From Lachnospiraceae bacterium (GTDB lineage Bacteria; Bacillota; Clostridia; Lachnospirales; Lachnospiraceae): a stretch of 36,027 nt of DNA. Numbering within the stretch: the first letter of the stretch is position 1; every line of letters starts with the position of its first letter. A program made the position numbers and the translations under genes. The stretch covers positions 1-36,027 of the forward strand of contig JAAVHZ010000036.1 of assembly GCA_014799465.1 (NCBI GenBank). The letters are read 5' to 3'. Below the pieces are notes generated by a model, which had not been told where the DNA came from, searched no databases, and was given only the letters and a program-made list of their open reading frames with translations. Shown piece after piece: positions 24,290-31,593 of this stretch.

Positions 24290-24335
24290 AAAAAAAGCAC
24301 CTGCCCCGCAGCTCATACGTCTGCAAAACTGGTAC
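24290..24335 (-). terminator. terminator of tRNA-Lys
   Basis: In the minus-strand RNA a long stem forms from GUACC-A-GUUUUGCAG and CUGCGGGGC-A-GGUGC with several G-U pairs and one A-A mismatch, then seven Us. It begins 8 nt past the tRNA 3' end. Confidence 0.75.
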
Positions 24336-24342
24336 CTTTCAG

Positions 24343-24415
24343 TACGCGATCAGGGGTTCGAACCCTGGACACCCTGATTAAGAGTCAGGTGCTCTACCAA
24401 CTGAGCTAATCGCGC
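24343..24415 (-). tRNA. tRNA-Lys (anticodon CTT)
   Basis: A full cloverleaf of 73 nt can be drawn on the minus strand. The acceptor is GCGCGAT with ATCGCGT (one G-U pair at the end) and the D arm begins TAGCTCAGTTGGTAGAGC. The anticodon stem CCTGA/TCAGG has loop CTCTTAA giving anticodon CTT, and the T arm is CAGGG-TTCGAAC-CCCTG. The discriminator base is A. CCA is not encoded. It stands alone between the toxin-antitoxin locus and the CRISPR-Cas region, a common type of site for insertion of accessory DNA. Confidence 0.97.
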
Positions 24416-24439
24416 ATGCATTTTGTAAATGCAAGAATT

Positions 24440-24468
24440 ATTATACAGTATGTATTTTAAAAATGCAA
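24440..24468 (-). promoter_or_regulatory. promoter of tRNA-Lys
   Basis: Minus strand: -35 TTGCAT (24463-24468), 17-nt spacer, perfect -10 TATAAT (24440-24445). The predicted start is about 17 nt before the tRNA 5' end. Confidence 0.8.
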
Positions 24469-24512
24469 GTACTTTTTTATTTTTTATTTATAAATAGTTT
24501 CAAAATGTCATT

Positions 24513-24537
24513 TCAGATTAAATTAATGTTGACTTTT
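24513..24537 (+). promoter_or_regulatory. predicted CreR/Cascade target site with TCA PAM
   Basis: TCA at 24513-24515 is directly followed by GATTAAATTAATGTT (24516-24530). The mini-spacer at 24597 begins GATTATATTAATGTT: positions 1-5 and 7-15 match and only position 6 differs. Beyond position 15 pairing breaks down (17 of 22 overall). TCA agrees with PAMs established for Clostridium type I-B systems. The protospacer covers the -35 box at 24529-24534, so a bound Cascade would block the promoter, while the incomplete pairing would spare it from Cas3 cleavage. Confidence 0.8.
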
Positions 24538-24557
24538 ATAAAAATATATGGTATGTT
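24529..24557 (+). promoter_or_regulatory. promoter of the crRNA-like RNA and probably the cas operon
   Basis: -35 TTGACT (24529-24534), a 17-nt spacer and -10 TATGTT (24552-24557) preceded by TGG (extended -10). The predicted start is near 24564, a few bases before the first degenerate repeat. I see no better promoter between 24649 and cas6, so readthrough into cas6 is likely. Confidence 0.7.
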
Positions 24558-24566
24558 TTGGTATGT

Positions 24567-24596
24567 AATGAACAGCAACATAAAATGTTTTTAAAT
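24567..24596 (+). repeat. degenerate CRISPR repeat 1 of the mini-array
   Basis: Aligns without gaps to the array repeat at 21 of 30 positions. It keeps the stem ACAT/ATGT with a 3-nt loop (AAA for TTG) and 7 of 8 bases of the handle (TTTTAAAT for ATTTAAAT). The 3' half, which supplies the 5' handle of the processed RNA, is best conserved. Confidence 0.8.
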
Positions 24597-24618
24597 GATT
24601 ATATTAATGTTATTTATT

Positions 24619-24648
24619 ATTGAACTTCAACACATAGTGTAAAGATTT
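24619..24648 (+). repeat. degenerate CRISPR repeat 2 of the mini-array
   Basis: Aligns without gaps to the array repeat at 19 of 30 positions, 9 of 11 in the 5' part (ATTGAACTTCA). The stem is ACAC/GTGT with a 3-nt loop: one base pair changed on both sides, keeping the hairpin. The last 8 nt (AAAGATTT) have diverged, as expected if only the hairpin is needed at the 3' end of the RNA. Confidence 0.8.
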
Positions 24649-24717
24649 GCTTTATAGAACTTAATTATGTCAAAGTTTATCAAAAGCAAATTGGTAACCA
24701 GAGGAAAGATAAATTCC

Positions 24718-24742
24718 GGCTTTAAGCCTGAACAATAAGGAG
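24718..24742 (+). promoter_or_regulatory. hairpin and strong ribosome site before cas6
   Basis: GGCT and AGCC form a 4-bp stem with loop TTA (24718-24728), followed after 7 nt by AAGGAGG, a near-perfect Shine-Dalgarno for the cas6 ATG at 24752. The 4-3-4 hairpin resembles that of the repeats, but its flanks do not align with them. The stretch 24649-24717 holds nothing else I can name. Confidence 0.4.
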
Positions 24743-24751
24743 GTATGTAAA

Positions 24752-25459
24752 ATGACATCATCATTTCGTGTTTACGAAATATCTGTCAAAATCTTTTCAC
24801 TTAAAGATTTCAAACAGGAAGAAGCATGTTCCATATCTGCAGGTTTTGTAGATGCCTGTCTTGCAAGGAACAATGACTATCTTAATTTTCACCAAACAAA
24901 TTGCTATAAACTTTATACACAGGATATGCCATATCCGACAGAGCCGGACGGCATATATAAGAGGGAAAAAGTATATACCATAAGAATAAGAACTGTTAAT
25001 AAGGAGTTATTAGATTATTTAGCCAAAAATCTTTCTAACACATCAAATGATTATCTGAAAGGTCTTACCGTTAATATCCGTATAATTCCAAGAAAATATA
25101 TCAACAAAATATATTCTATCACACCTGTTGTAATGAAACTGCAAAATGGTGGCTACTGGAAATCAAACATAACATTTGACGAATACGAAAAGTTATTAAA
25201 AAATAACCTTATTAAAAAATATAATTACTTTTTTAATGTTAAACTTGATGAAGATTTCCAATTTTATACAAATATACAGAAAACAAATCGTAAGCCTATA
25301 AATGTTAAATATAAAAATATTTCTTTATTAGGTGACAAATTTGATATAGAAATTGCTGACAACGAAACAGCTCAGTCTTTGGCATATCTTGCATTAGCTG
25401 TCGGACTTGGAGGTAACAACAGCCGCTCCTGCGGATTTGTAAATTACAAATTTATATAA
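24752..25459 (+). CDS. cas6: Cas6 endoribonuclease
   Basis: Endoribonuclease that cuts the precursor crRNA in each repeat, leaving an 8-nt 5' handle. The product has 235 residues, normal for type I-B Cas6, with two RAMP-type halves. The glycine-rich loop is GLGGNNSRSCGFVNYKF at the C terminus, and basic sequence in the middle (RTVNKELL, IRIIPRKYINK) suits RNA binding. It is the first gene of the operon, behind a strong AAGGAGG site. The repeats contain a hairpin ending exactly 8 nt before their 3' end, the expected cleavage site. It would also process the mini-array just upstream of its own start codon. Confidence 0.92.
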   Translation: MTSSFRVYEISVKIFSLKDFKQEEACSISAGFVDACLARNNDYLNFHQTNCYKLYTQDMPYPTEPDGIYKREKVYTIRIRTVNKELLDYLAKNLSNTSNDYLKGLTVNIRIIPRKYINKIYSITPVVMKLQNGGYWKSNITFDEYEKLLKNNLIKKYNYFFNVKLDEDFQFYTNIQKTNRKPINVKYKNISLLGDKFDIEIADNETAQSLAYLALAVGLGGNNSRSCGFVNYKFI

Positions 25460-25493
25460 TTAAATTCAAAATGAAAGGGGGAAATATGGCAAA

Positions 25494-27290
25494 ATGTTTG
25501 ATGAAATGTTAGAAGTATTTGAAGCAGAACTGGAAAAAAAGTCTGAAAAGTGGCTATATGATAATTATATTCCGGTTCCCGGTACATATATTATGCTTAA
25601 TATAGATGATAACTTTTCAATAAGAGGAGAAATACTTTTCATTGAAAAACCTGATAAAAAAACCGGTGACATCATTGCCAAAAACAATAAAAATTATGAA
25701 TTTATCCGGTTATTAGACAAAAACAGTAAACTTATTACTATGAATAAACCTATAGACACCGGAAAAATCATTCACTCCAATAATTTCTATTCATTATTTG
25801 TTAAGAAAGAAAGCCTTAAAAACGGCAAGTATACGTCAAAAAACATAGACAATTATTATAATACACTTGCCAATCCAAAAGAAAAATATAAAAATAAGAA
25901 CTCAAGACAAATGTATGAATCCGTAGAAAAAAAGCTAGGTGAAGTTAATACAGATATACTGACAAAAATTAAAGACTGGGTACAAAACCATTTTCTCGAT
26001 TTTATTGCAGAAAATAGAATTGATACCGAATCAAAGGACTACATTAAAATCTTTTTTGTTTATTCTGATGATGAAAAAACAAAAAGTAAAATTAAAATTG
26101 AGGGTGAAAGATATTTTCTTCCAAACATCTTCAACTCCAATGATTATAACCAAACTGTTAATGACGAAACCTTTGGGCTCCATAATAACAATATGGGACT
26201 TAATAATAAAAAACCTTTTTTGGCAAACAGGACAAGAAAGGTGTCTATTCCATGTGCTGTCAGTATGGATAAGGCTCTGAGCCTATATCTTTTTATGGAG
26301 TACCTCTCTTCTCAGGCAGCCATAAAAAAATATAACATTTATTTTGACTTAGATAACAAAAAAATAATTTCTACACAAGACAATGTTGAAATTGAACCTA
26401 TAGAATCGGGAATTTATTTACGCATACGTCAGTCTAAAACAGAAACTGCCATTTATTCTATGGAAAGAATATGCGGATACAGACCAAAGTTAAAAAAACC
26501 TCTGCGGATAAAAGAGATACTAAAGTTAAGTGATAAATCAAAAAAAGATTATTATAACTATTATGGTACAAAATATAAATTACATGAAATAGAACAAATC
26601 GTTAATGAAGTCCTATTTAACAAGTACCTTATTAGCAATTATAAAAGTTCTGTTGATGAATTTCCTTCAAAGATGGACAGTACTGTTAAAGAGTATCTTA
26701 CACTCTGCCGCGAACAATTATGGAACTGGTTTCATAATAATGATGATACTAATGTATTAACTATTCTTAATAAAGCCTGCAAAAATTTGATTTATGACAC
26801 TTTTATAAATGGTTTCCATGAAAAAACCAAAAACCAATTTAACTTATGGTTTTCATTAGCAGATTATCTTGATGCTAATGAAAAGAGAGGAGAAAATATG
26901 AGCAATGCAAAGGAACTATTAATTAAACATTTATCTTCAGATGAAGAGTGGGAATTTGAAAACAGTGATGAGTATTACTATGCAGTCGGTCAGATTACCT
27001 ACTTACTTAACAACTTTAGCAAAGCCTCAAAAAAGGCATTAGATATGGTAAGACCTATTATTACAGTAAAAGATAATGAACTTCTGAAAAAGAGAATCAC
27101 ACAGCTTGCCAAAAAATATGATTACGCTTTTGATATGCGGTACAAAAAGACAAGAACATTGCTTGCCAAAATACTCATATATACAACTGATGCAAAAGTA
27201 AATGATGTCATAATTATGGCTGGTTATATTGATGACAATTTATTATATAAATCAAACAAACAAAAAGAAACTATTACTGAAAATGAATAA
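25494..27290 (+). CDS. cas8b: Cas8b large subunit of type I-B Cascade
   Basis: A 598-residue protein in the large-subunit position of a I-B operon, between cas6 and cas7. Cas8b recognises the PAM and helps load Cas3. Sequence is poorly conserved in this family and I see no clear motif, so the call rests on position, length and general likeness to Csh1/TM1802-type proteins, including the conserved-looking NRTRKVSIPCAVSMDKALSL region (about 243-262). Its C-terminal quarter is helical, as expected for the part encoding the small subunit, and has its own ribosome site (see cas11). AAAGGGGG lies 13 nt before the ATG; starts at residues 1 and 5 are both possible. Confidence 0.85.
   Translation: MFDEMLEVFEAELEKKSEKWLYDNYIPVPGTYIMLNIDDNFSIRGEILFIEKPDKKTGDIIAKNNKNYEFIRLLDKNSKLITMNKPIDTGKIIHSNNFYSLFVKKESLKNGKYTSKNIDNYYNTLANPKEKYKNKNSRQMYESVEKKLGEVNTDILTKIKDWVQNHFLDFIAENRIDTESKDYIKIFFVYSDDEKTKSKIKIEGERYFLPNIFNSNDYNQTVNDETFGLHNNNMGLNNKKPFLANRTRKVSIPCAVSMDKALSLYLFMEYLSSQAAIKKYNIYFDLDNKKIISTQDNVEIEPIESGIYLRIRQSKTETAIYSMERICGYRPKLKKPLRIKEILKLSDKSKKDYYNYYGTKYKLHEIEQIVNEVLFNKYLISNYKSSVDEFPSKMDSTVKEYLTLCREQLWNWFHNNDDTNVLTILNKACKNLIYDTFINGFHEKTKNQFNLWFSLADYLDANEKRGENMSNAKELLIKHLSSDEEWEFENSDEYYYAVGQITYLLNNFSKASKKALDMVRPIITVKDNELLKKRITQLAKKYDYAFDMRYKKTRTLLAKILIYTTDAKVNDVIIMAGYIDDNLLYKSNKQKETITENE
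26898..27290 (+). CDS. cas11: probable internally translated Cas11b small subunit
   Basis: Within cas8b, AGAGGAG stands 5 nt before an in-frame ATG at 26898. Translation from there gives 130 residues, MSNAKELLIKHL onward to the Cas8b C terminus, helical and the size of a Cascade small subunit. Independent translation of Cas11 from inside cas8 is established for type I-B, I-C and I-D systems. No separate cas11 gene exists in the operon. The site is therefore likely functional, though not proven here. Confidence 0.7.
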   Translation: MSNAKELLIKHLSSDEEWEFENSDEYYYAVGQITYLLNNFSKASKKALDMVRPIITVKDNELLKKRITQLAKKYDYAFDMRYKKTRTLLAKILIYTTDAKVNDVIIMAGYIDDNLLYKSNKQKETITENE

Positions 27291-27308
27291 TTATATGGAG
27301 GTACAACA

Positions 27309-28241
27309 ATGGAAAACAGAGTATATGGAATAATAGGAATATCATCAATAATGGCAAATTGGAATGCAGATTTTTCCGGCTATCCTAAAACAACATCAAA
27401 AGGTGAAGTTTTCGGAAGTGATAAAGCATTAAAATATCCAATGAAAAAAATGTGGGAAGATAATGGCGAAAAGGTACTATACATAAAATCAATAAAAACA
27501 GAAAATGGTGGTTACAATCCCCGTACTTTAAAAGACAGATATGAACATATATTTAACACCACGCTGGGTAAAGATGTTTTAAACATTGCAAAAAATCTCT
27601 TTCTTGCAATAGATGTAAAGAATTTCGGTGCAACATTTGCTGAAACTAATGCAAATATATCCATAACCGGAGCTGTCCAGATTGGACAAGGATTTAATAA
27701 ATATACTGAATCCGAAACACAGGTACAAAATATCCTCTCTCCGGTTCAGGATTCAAAAGCTGCCCAAAAAAGCAAAGATAACGAAGAGGCTAAAAATACT
27801 ACATTAGGAACAAAAATTACAAGTGATGAAGCCCACTACTTCTACCCTTTTACAATTAATCCATTGGCATATAAAGAATTTATGGAAATGGGGGTTACTG
27901 ACGGATATACAGAAGATGACTATTTAAAATTCAAAGATGCCGCACTTAAATCTGCAACATACTTTGTCACAAATTCAAAAGTGGGCTGTGAGAATGAATT
28001 TGCATTATTTGTGGAAACAGATAAGGAACTTTATCTGCCTAATCTGGACAAATACATAGAGTTTGAAAAAACAAAGAATAAAAACATTATTAAAATAACC
28101 TGTGATTCACTTATAAATAGTTTTTCTGACAGAATAAAAAGTATTGAAATTTATTATAATTCATATACAACTGATGTTAAAACGGGAATAAATAATGTAA
28201 CTTACTATAATATTTTTACAAAACAAGTTATAAACAATTAA
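27309..28241 (+). CDS. cas7: Cas7 backbone subunit of type I-B Cascade
   Basis: The RAMP-fold protein that coats the crRNA spacer in several copies. The 310-residue length and the start MENRVYGIIGISSIMANWNA, with the following KTTSKGEVFGSDKALKYPMK segment, match the Csh2/Cas7 family of Clostridia I-B systems. GGAGG is 8 nt upstream of the ATG. It lies 18 bp after cas8b and 18 bp before cas5, the usual I-B order. Cas7 periodically displaces every sixth base of the guide, which matters for the position-6 mismatch of the mini-spacer. Confidence 0.9.
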   Translation: MENRVYGIIGISSIMANWNADFSGYPKTTSKGEVFGSDKALKYPMKKMWEDNGEKVLYIKSIKTENGGYNPRTLKDRYEHIFNTTLGKDVLNIAKNLFLAIDVKNFGATFAETNANISITGAVQIGQGFNKYTESETQVQNILSPVQDSKAAQKSKDNEEAKNTTLGTKITSDEAHYFYPFTINPLAYKEFMEMGVTDGYTEDDYLKFKDAALKSATYFVTNSKVGCENEFALFVETDKELYLPNLDKYIEFEKTKNKNIIKITCDSLINSFSDRIKSIEIYYNSYTTDVKTGINNVTYYNIFTKQVINN

Positions 28242-28259
28242 CGGAAGGCTGGTAAATAT

Positions 28260-28994
28260 ATGGAGATATTAAGATTTACTTTAAGCGGTAATCAGGCTTT
28301 TTTTAAAAAGCCTGATGTAAATACTTATGGTTATTTTACTTTTGGCCATATACATAAAGTCGCACTTCTTGGAATATTTGGAGCTGTACTGGGATATTCA
28401 GGTTACAATTCCATGCACAAAGATGATGAATATCCTGAATTTTATGAAAAATTAAAAGACCTTCATATCGCAATCCTTCCTATTTGTAACAAAGGCTCTT
28501 TCCCTAAAAAAATGATTGAATTTAATAATTCAACAGAATTTGCTAATAAAGACGGAAACCTGATTGTAAAGCAGCAATGGATTGAAAATCCCAAATGGCA
28601 GATTTATCTTGCTATGGACTGCGAAGAAAGCAAAAAAATTGCAGATTCACTATTAAACAATAAGTGTGTATATATGCCATATCTCGGAAGTAACGACCAC
28701 CCTGCCGATATTTCAGATGTATGCATTATTTCCGGTAAACCTCAGCCAAATCCTGTACATATTGACAGCCTGTATCTTAAAAATACTGTACATATGGATT
28801 TATCAGATGACGAAGAAGATTGGTTTAAATATGAAGAAATGCTGCCTATAGCTCTTGATAATGTTCTGAATATGTACATATATGAAAAAATGGTATTTTC
28901 GGATATAAAAATATCAGAATGTACTACTGATACAGTATATGCCATTCAGGATAAATACTTAGACAACAAGAATATTAACATAATGTTCTTTTGA
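28260..28994 (+). CDS. cas5: Cas5 subunit of type I-B Cascade
   Basis: A 244-residue RAMP protein that binds the 5' handle of the crRNA and caps the Cas7 filament. The N terminus (MEILRFTLSGNQAFFKKPDV, then YGYFTFGHIHKVALLGIFGA) is the typical Cas5 start with the glycine-rich first strand and helix. Position between cas7 and cas3 supports the call. The end lies 26 bp before the cas3 start codon. Confidence 0.9.
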   Translation: MEILRFTLSGNQAFFKKPDVNTYGYFTFGHIHKVALLGIFGAVLGYSGYNSMHKDDEYPEFYEKLKDLHIAILPICNKGSFPKKMIEFNNSTEFANKDGNLIVKQQWIENPKWQIYLAMDCEESKKIADSLLNNKCVYMPYLGSNDHPADISDVCIISGKPQPNPVHIDSLYLKNTVHMDLSDDEEDWFKYEEMLPIALDNVLNMYIYEKMVFSDIKISECTTDTVYAIQDKYLDNKNINIMFF

Positions 28995-29020
28995 TAAAAC
29001 TTTATTGGGAGGAAATATTA

Positions 29021-31576
29021 ATGAAGGAGTATACATTCGTAAACATTTTAGATGTTTTAATTACAAACGACAATATATTGGCACATACAAAAACAGGCAG
29101 GCAAAGTGAGACTTTAGCAGAACACACAGCCCGCAGCATTTTATACTTTACACGCCTTTCCGAAGGCAGAAATCTGAGGTATATATTTAATAACTTTGCC
29201 AATACTTTCTTTAATAAAGATAACAAGCCGGCAATAGATTTATTTAACAAAATGTTGTCTAATATAGTTGTTTTCCATGACTTTGGCAAAATAAATCCTG
29301 CTTTTCAGACAGTCTGCGTAAACAACCCTGCTTTTTCAGGTTATAGTATAGAGTGCCTTAATGGGAGCAGGCACTCTATATTATCTGCAACAATATACTT
29401 AGATTATTTTATGAATGAAATAGAAAACAGTAATTTAAGCTCATTAGAAAAATATAGATTAAAATATATTGCGTTTTTAAACAGCTTTATTATATCAAGA
29501 CATCATTCTGACTTATCATCCAAAAAAGTACATCAAATTAATGATTATATCAATAGCTTTTGTGAGGACAGAGAAATAAATGCTATAATATCTGCCATGA
29601 AAGAGGGTAAATTCTCAAGACTATATAAAGGTCCGTTTTATCAAAAATCAATATCCTATAAGAATCTTGGTTCTTATAAAAATAAATTTTACGACAATCT
29701 GGATAAAGAAGATTATAAAAATTTATCTATTTATATTTTTTCTTATGTAAAATTTATGTATTCTGTTCTAATATCCTGTGACTATTATGCCACAAGTGAG
29801 TATGACAGCAATATCGAAATAAAAGATTATGGAATATTCAATGAAACAAATGGAATTAAAAATCTATACGAAAATTCCCAAATAATGAAAACTATACGAA
29901 AAGAAACTAACCAATATGATGATGGAAAAAATATTAATATTCTAAGAAATGCCATGTTTCTCGAGTGCGAAACTAACCTTATGAAAAATATAAATAAAAA
30001 TATTTTTTATCTTGAAGCACCTACCGGAAGTGGTAAAAGCAATATGGCTATAAATTGCAGCCTGAAATTATTAGATGATAAAATAAAGAGAATAATTTAT
30101 GTTTATCCATTTAATACTTTGGTTGAACAGAATTTAAACAGCCTGAAAAAAATATTTGGTAAAAGTAACATTATGGATAAAATAGCAGTTATTAATTCCA
30201 TAACACCGATTAAAGGGTTTAAAAAAGCATATGAAAATGAAAAAATCGAAGAAAATAATGAATTTTTTTACCAAAAGGTATTACTGGACAGACAATTTTT
30301 AAATTACCCTTTTATTCTTACTACTCATGTGAATCTTTTTGATATAATGTTTGGCTGCTCAAAAGAATCTTCCAGCAGCTTTTATCAGTTATCAGGCAGT
30401 GTTATTGTATTAGACGAAATACAAAGCTATAAAAATGTTATTTGGACTGAGATAATGCTATTTCTTCAGTGTTTTGCAGAAATTTTAAATATAAAAATTT
30501 TAATTATGTCTGCAACACTCCCAAAATTGGATTACCTTACAGGCATTAACCATAATTTAGCCAATCTGATAACAGACAGAAAACGTTATTTTGAAGACAA
30601 ACGTTTTAAAAACAGGGTAGATGTAACGTTTGAACTTCTTAATTCTCCTTTAAATTTTGAATCCTTGGCAGAACATGTGATTGAAAACATTGGTTCAGAC
30701 AGAAATGTTTTAATTGAATTCATTACAAGGAAAACCGCATATGAGTTTTTTGATTACATTAAAGAAAAACTTCATTTTGAAAATATAAATGTTTACTGCC
30801 TTACTGGTGATTATAATCAGATTGACAGAAATAGAATATTAAGTTCCATAAGTTCATCTAAGGGAAACATATTGATAGCTACACAGGTCGTAGAAGCTGG
30901 TGTGGATATAGATATGGATATAGGCTATAAAGACATTAGCAAATTAGACAGCGAAGAGCAGTTTCTTGGAAGAATTAACAGAAATTACAAAAGTCCTTAT
31001 GGTAAAGTATACTTCTTTAATATGGACTCTGCAAAAAGAATATATGATGGCGATTTAAGAATCGAAAAGGAATTTACTATTACCGAACCGAAAATGCAAT
31101 CTCTGTTACAGAACAAAGATTTTGACTCTTACTATAATGGTATTTTAGAAAGAATAAACAAATCCATTAACAGCCAATTAAACGAAAAAGGATTAGATTC
31201 ATTTATAAATGATGCAATAAACTCTTTAGATTTTTATAACATTAAAGATCGGATGAAATTAATAGATGATGACGATTGGACTATTTCTGTTTTTATTTCC
31301 AGAAATATAATTTTACCTGACGGTAATATTCTTTGCGGAAATGAAATATGGGAAGACTATAAGCGAATATTATCGGATAATTCCATGAACTATGCAGAAA
31401 AACAGGTCAAATTATTTAATATCAAAAGCAAATTTAACTATTTTGTCTATAAAGTAAATTGTAATACAGATATTAACTATAATGACTTTATTGGTGAAAT
31501 ATATTTTATTCAGGACGGTGAACAATATCTTCAGGATGGCAGATTAATCCTTGATGATATGAATTTAATTTTATAA
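29021..31576 (+). CDS. cas3: Cas3 nuclease-helicase
   Basis: The effector that Cascade recruits to degrade target DNA, 851 residues. An N-terminal HD nuclease is shown by EHTARSILYF (about 34), VVFHDFGKINPAF (about 84) and SRHHSDLS (about 156). The SF2 helicase has Walker A APTGSGKSNMA (about 332), the DEIQ box in VLDEIQSY (about 460), MSATLP (about 495), motif V TQVVEAGVDID (about 622) and motif VI QFLGRINR (about 645). All key residues appear intact, so the system should cut. The ATG at 29021 has GGGAGG upstream; an earlier in-frame start would overlap cas5. Confidence 0.95.
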   Translation: MKEYTFVNILDVLITNDNILAHTKTGRQSETLAEHTARSILYFTRLSEGRNLRYIFNNFANTFFNKDNKPAIDLFNKMLSNIVVFHDFGKINPAFQTVCVNNPAFSGYSIECLNGSRHSILSATIYLDYFMNEIENSNLSSLEKYRLKYIAFLNSFIISRHHSDLSSKKVHQINDYINSFCEDREINAIISAMKEGKFSRLYKGPFYQKSISYKNLGSYKNKFYDNLDKEDYKNLSIYIFSYVKFMYSVLISCDYYATSEYDSNIEIKDYGIFNETNGIKNLYENSQIMKTIRKETNQYDDGKNINILRNAMFLECETNLMKNINKNIFYLEAPTGSGKSNMAINCSLKLLDDKIKRIIYVYPFNTLVEQNLNSLKKIFGKSNIMDKIAVINSITPIKGFKKAYENEKIEENNEFFYQKVLLDRQFLNYPFILTTHVNLFDIMFGCSKESSSSFYQLSGSVIVLDEIQSYKNVIWTEIMLFLQCFAEILNIKILIMSATLPKLDYLTGINHNLANLITDRKRYFEDKRFKNRVDVTFELLNSPLNFESLAEHVIENIGSDRNVLIEFITRKTAYEFFDYIKEKLHFENINVYCLTGDYNQIDRNRILSSISSSKGNILIATQVVEAGVDIDMDIGYKDISKLDSEEQFLGRINRNYKSPYGKVYFFNMDSAKRIYDGDLRIEKEFTITEPKMQSLLQNKDFDSYYNGILERINKSINSQLNEKGLDSFINDAINSLDFYNIKDRMKLIDDDDWTISVFISRNIILPDGNILCGNEIWEDYKRILSDNSMNYAEKQVKLFNIKSKFNYFVYKVNCNTDINYNDFIGEIYFIQDGEQYLQDGRLILDDMNLIL

Positions 31577-31593
31577 GTTTGGGGGTATGGAAT

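Larger units (their letters stand above)
24567..24648 (+). ncRNA. creR: putative CreR/CreA-type crRNA-like RNA that represses the cas promoter
   Basis: A mini-array: degenerate repeat 1 (24567-24596), a 22-nt spacer-like segment (24597-24618) and degenerate repeat 2 (24619-24648). Both repeats keep the 30-nt, 11-4-3-4-8 layout of the array repeat. Cas6 cleavage 8 nt before each repeat end would release an RNA of about 52 nt: an 8-nt handle, the 22-nt guide and a 3' hairpin. The guide matches the promoter just upstream at 14 of 15 seed-side positions next to a TCA PAM. CreR and CreA RNAs of this design, which lead Cascade to repress cas or toxin promoters, are known in archaea and bacteria. 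This case is inferred from sequence, and no accompanying CreT toxin was found with confidence. Confidence 0.82.

Noticed and set aside
24209-24409. 66-residue plus-strand ORF
   Set aside because: It runs antisense through the tRNA-Lys terminator and the tRNA itself, so it is not a gene.
24463-24594. 43-codon plus-strand ORF through the cas promoter into repeat 1
   Set aside because: No ribosome site, and it spans the tRNA promoter, the target site and the cas promoter; most likely a chance frame in AT-rich DNA.
24707-24736. A third degenerate repeat around the GGCT/AGCC hairpin before cas6
   Set aside because: It has the 4-3-4 hairpin, but the 11-nt and 8-nt flanks do not align with the repeat and the gap from repeat 2 (58 nt) fits no spacer.
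27421-27428. ATAAAGC in cas7 as a target of the sequence after repeat 2
   Set aside because: Only a 7-nt match with no further pairing; nothing follows a second guide in the expected layout.
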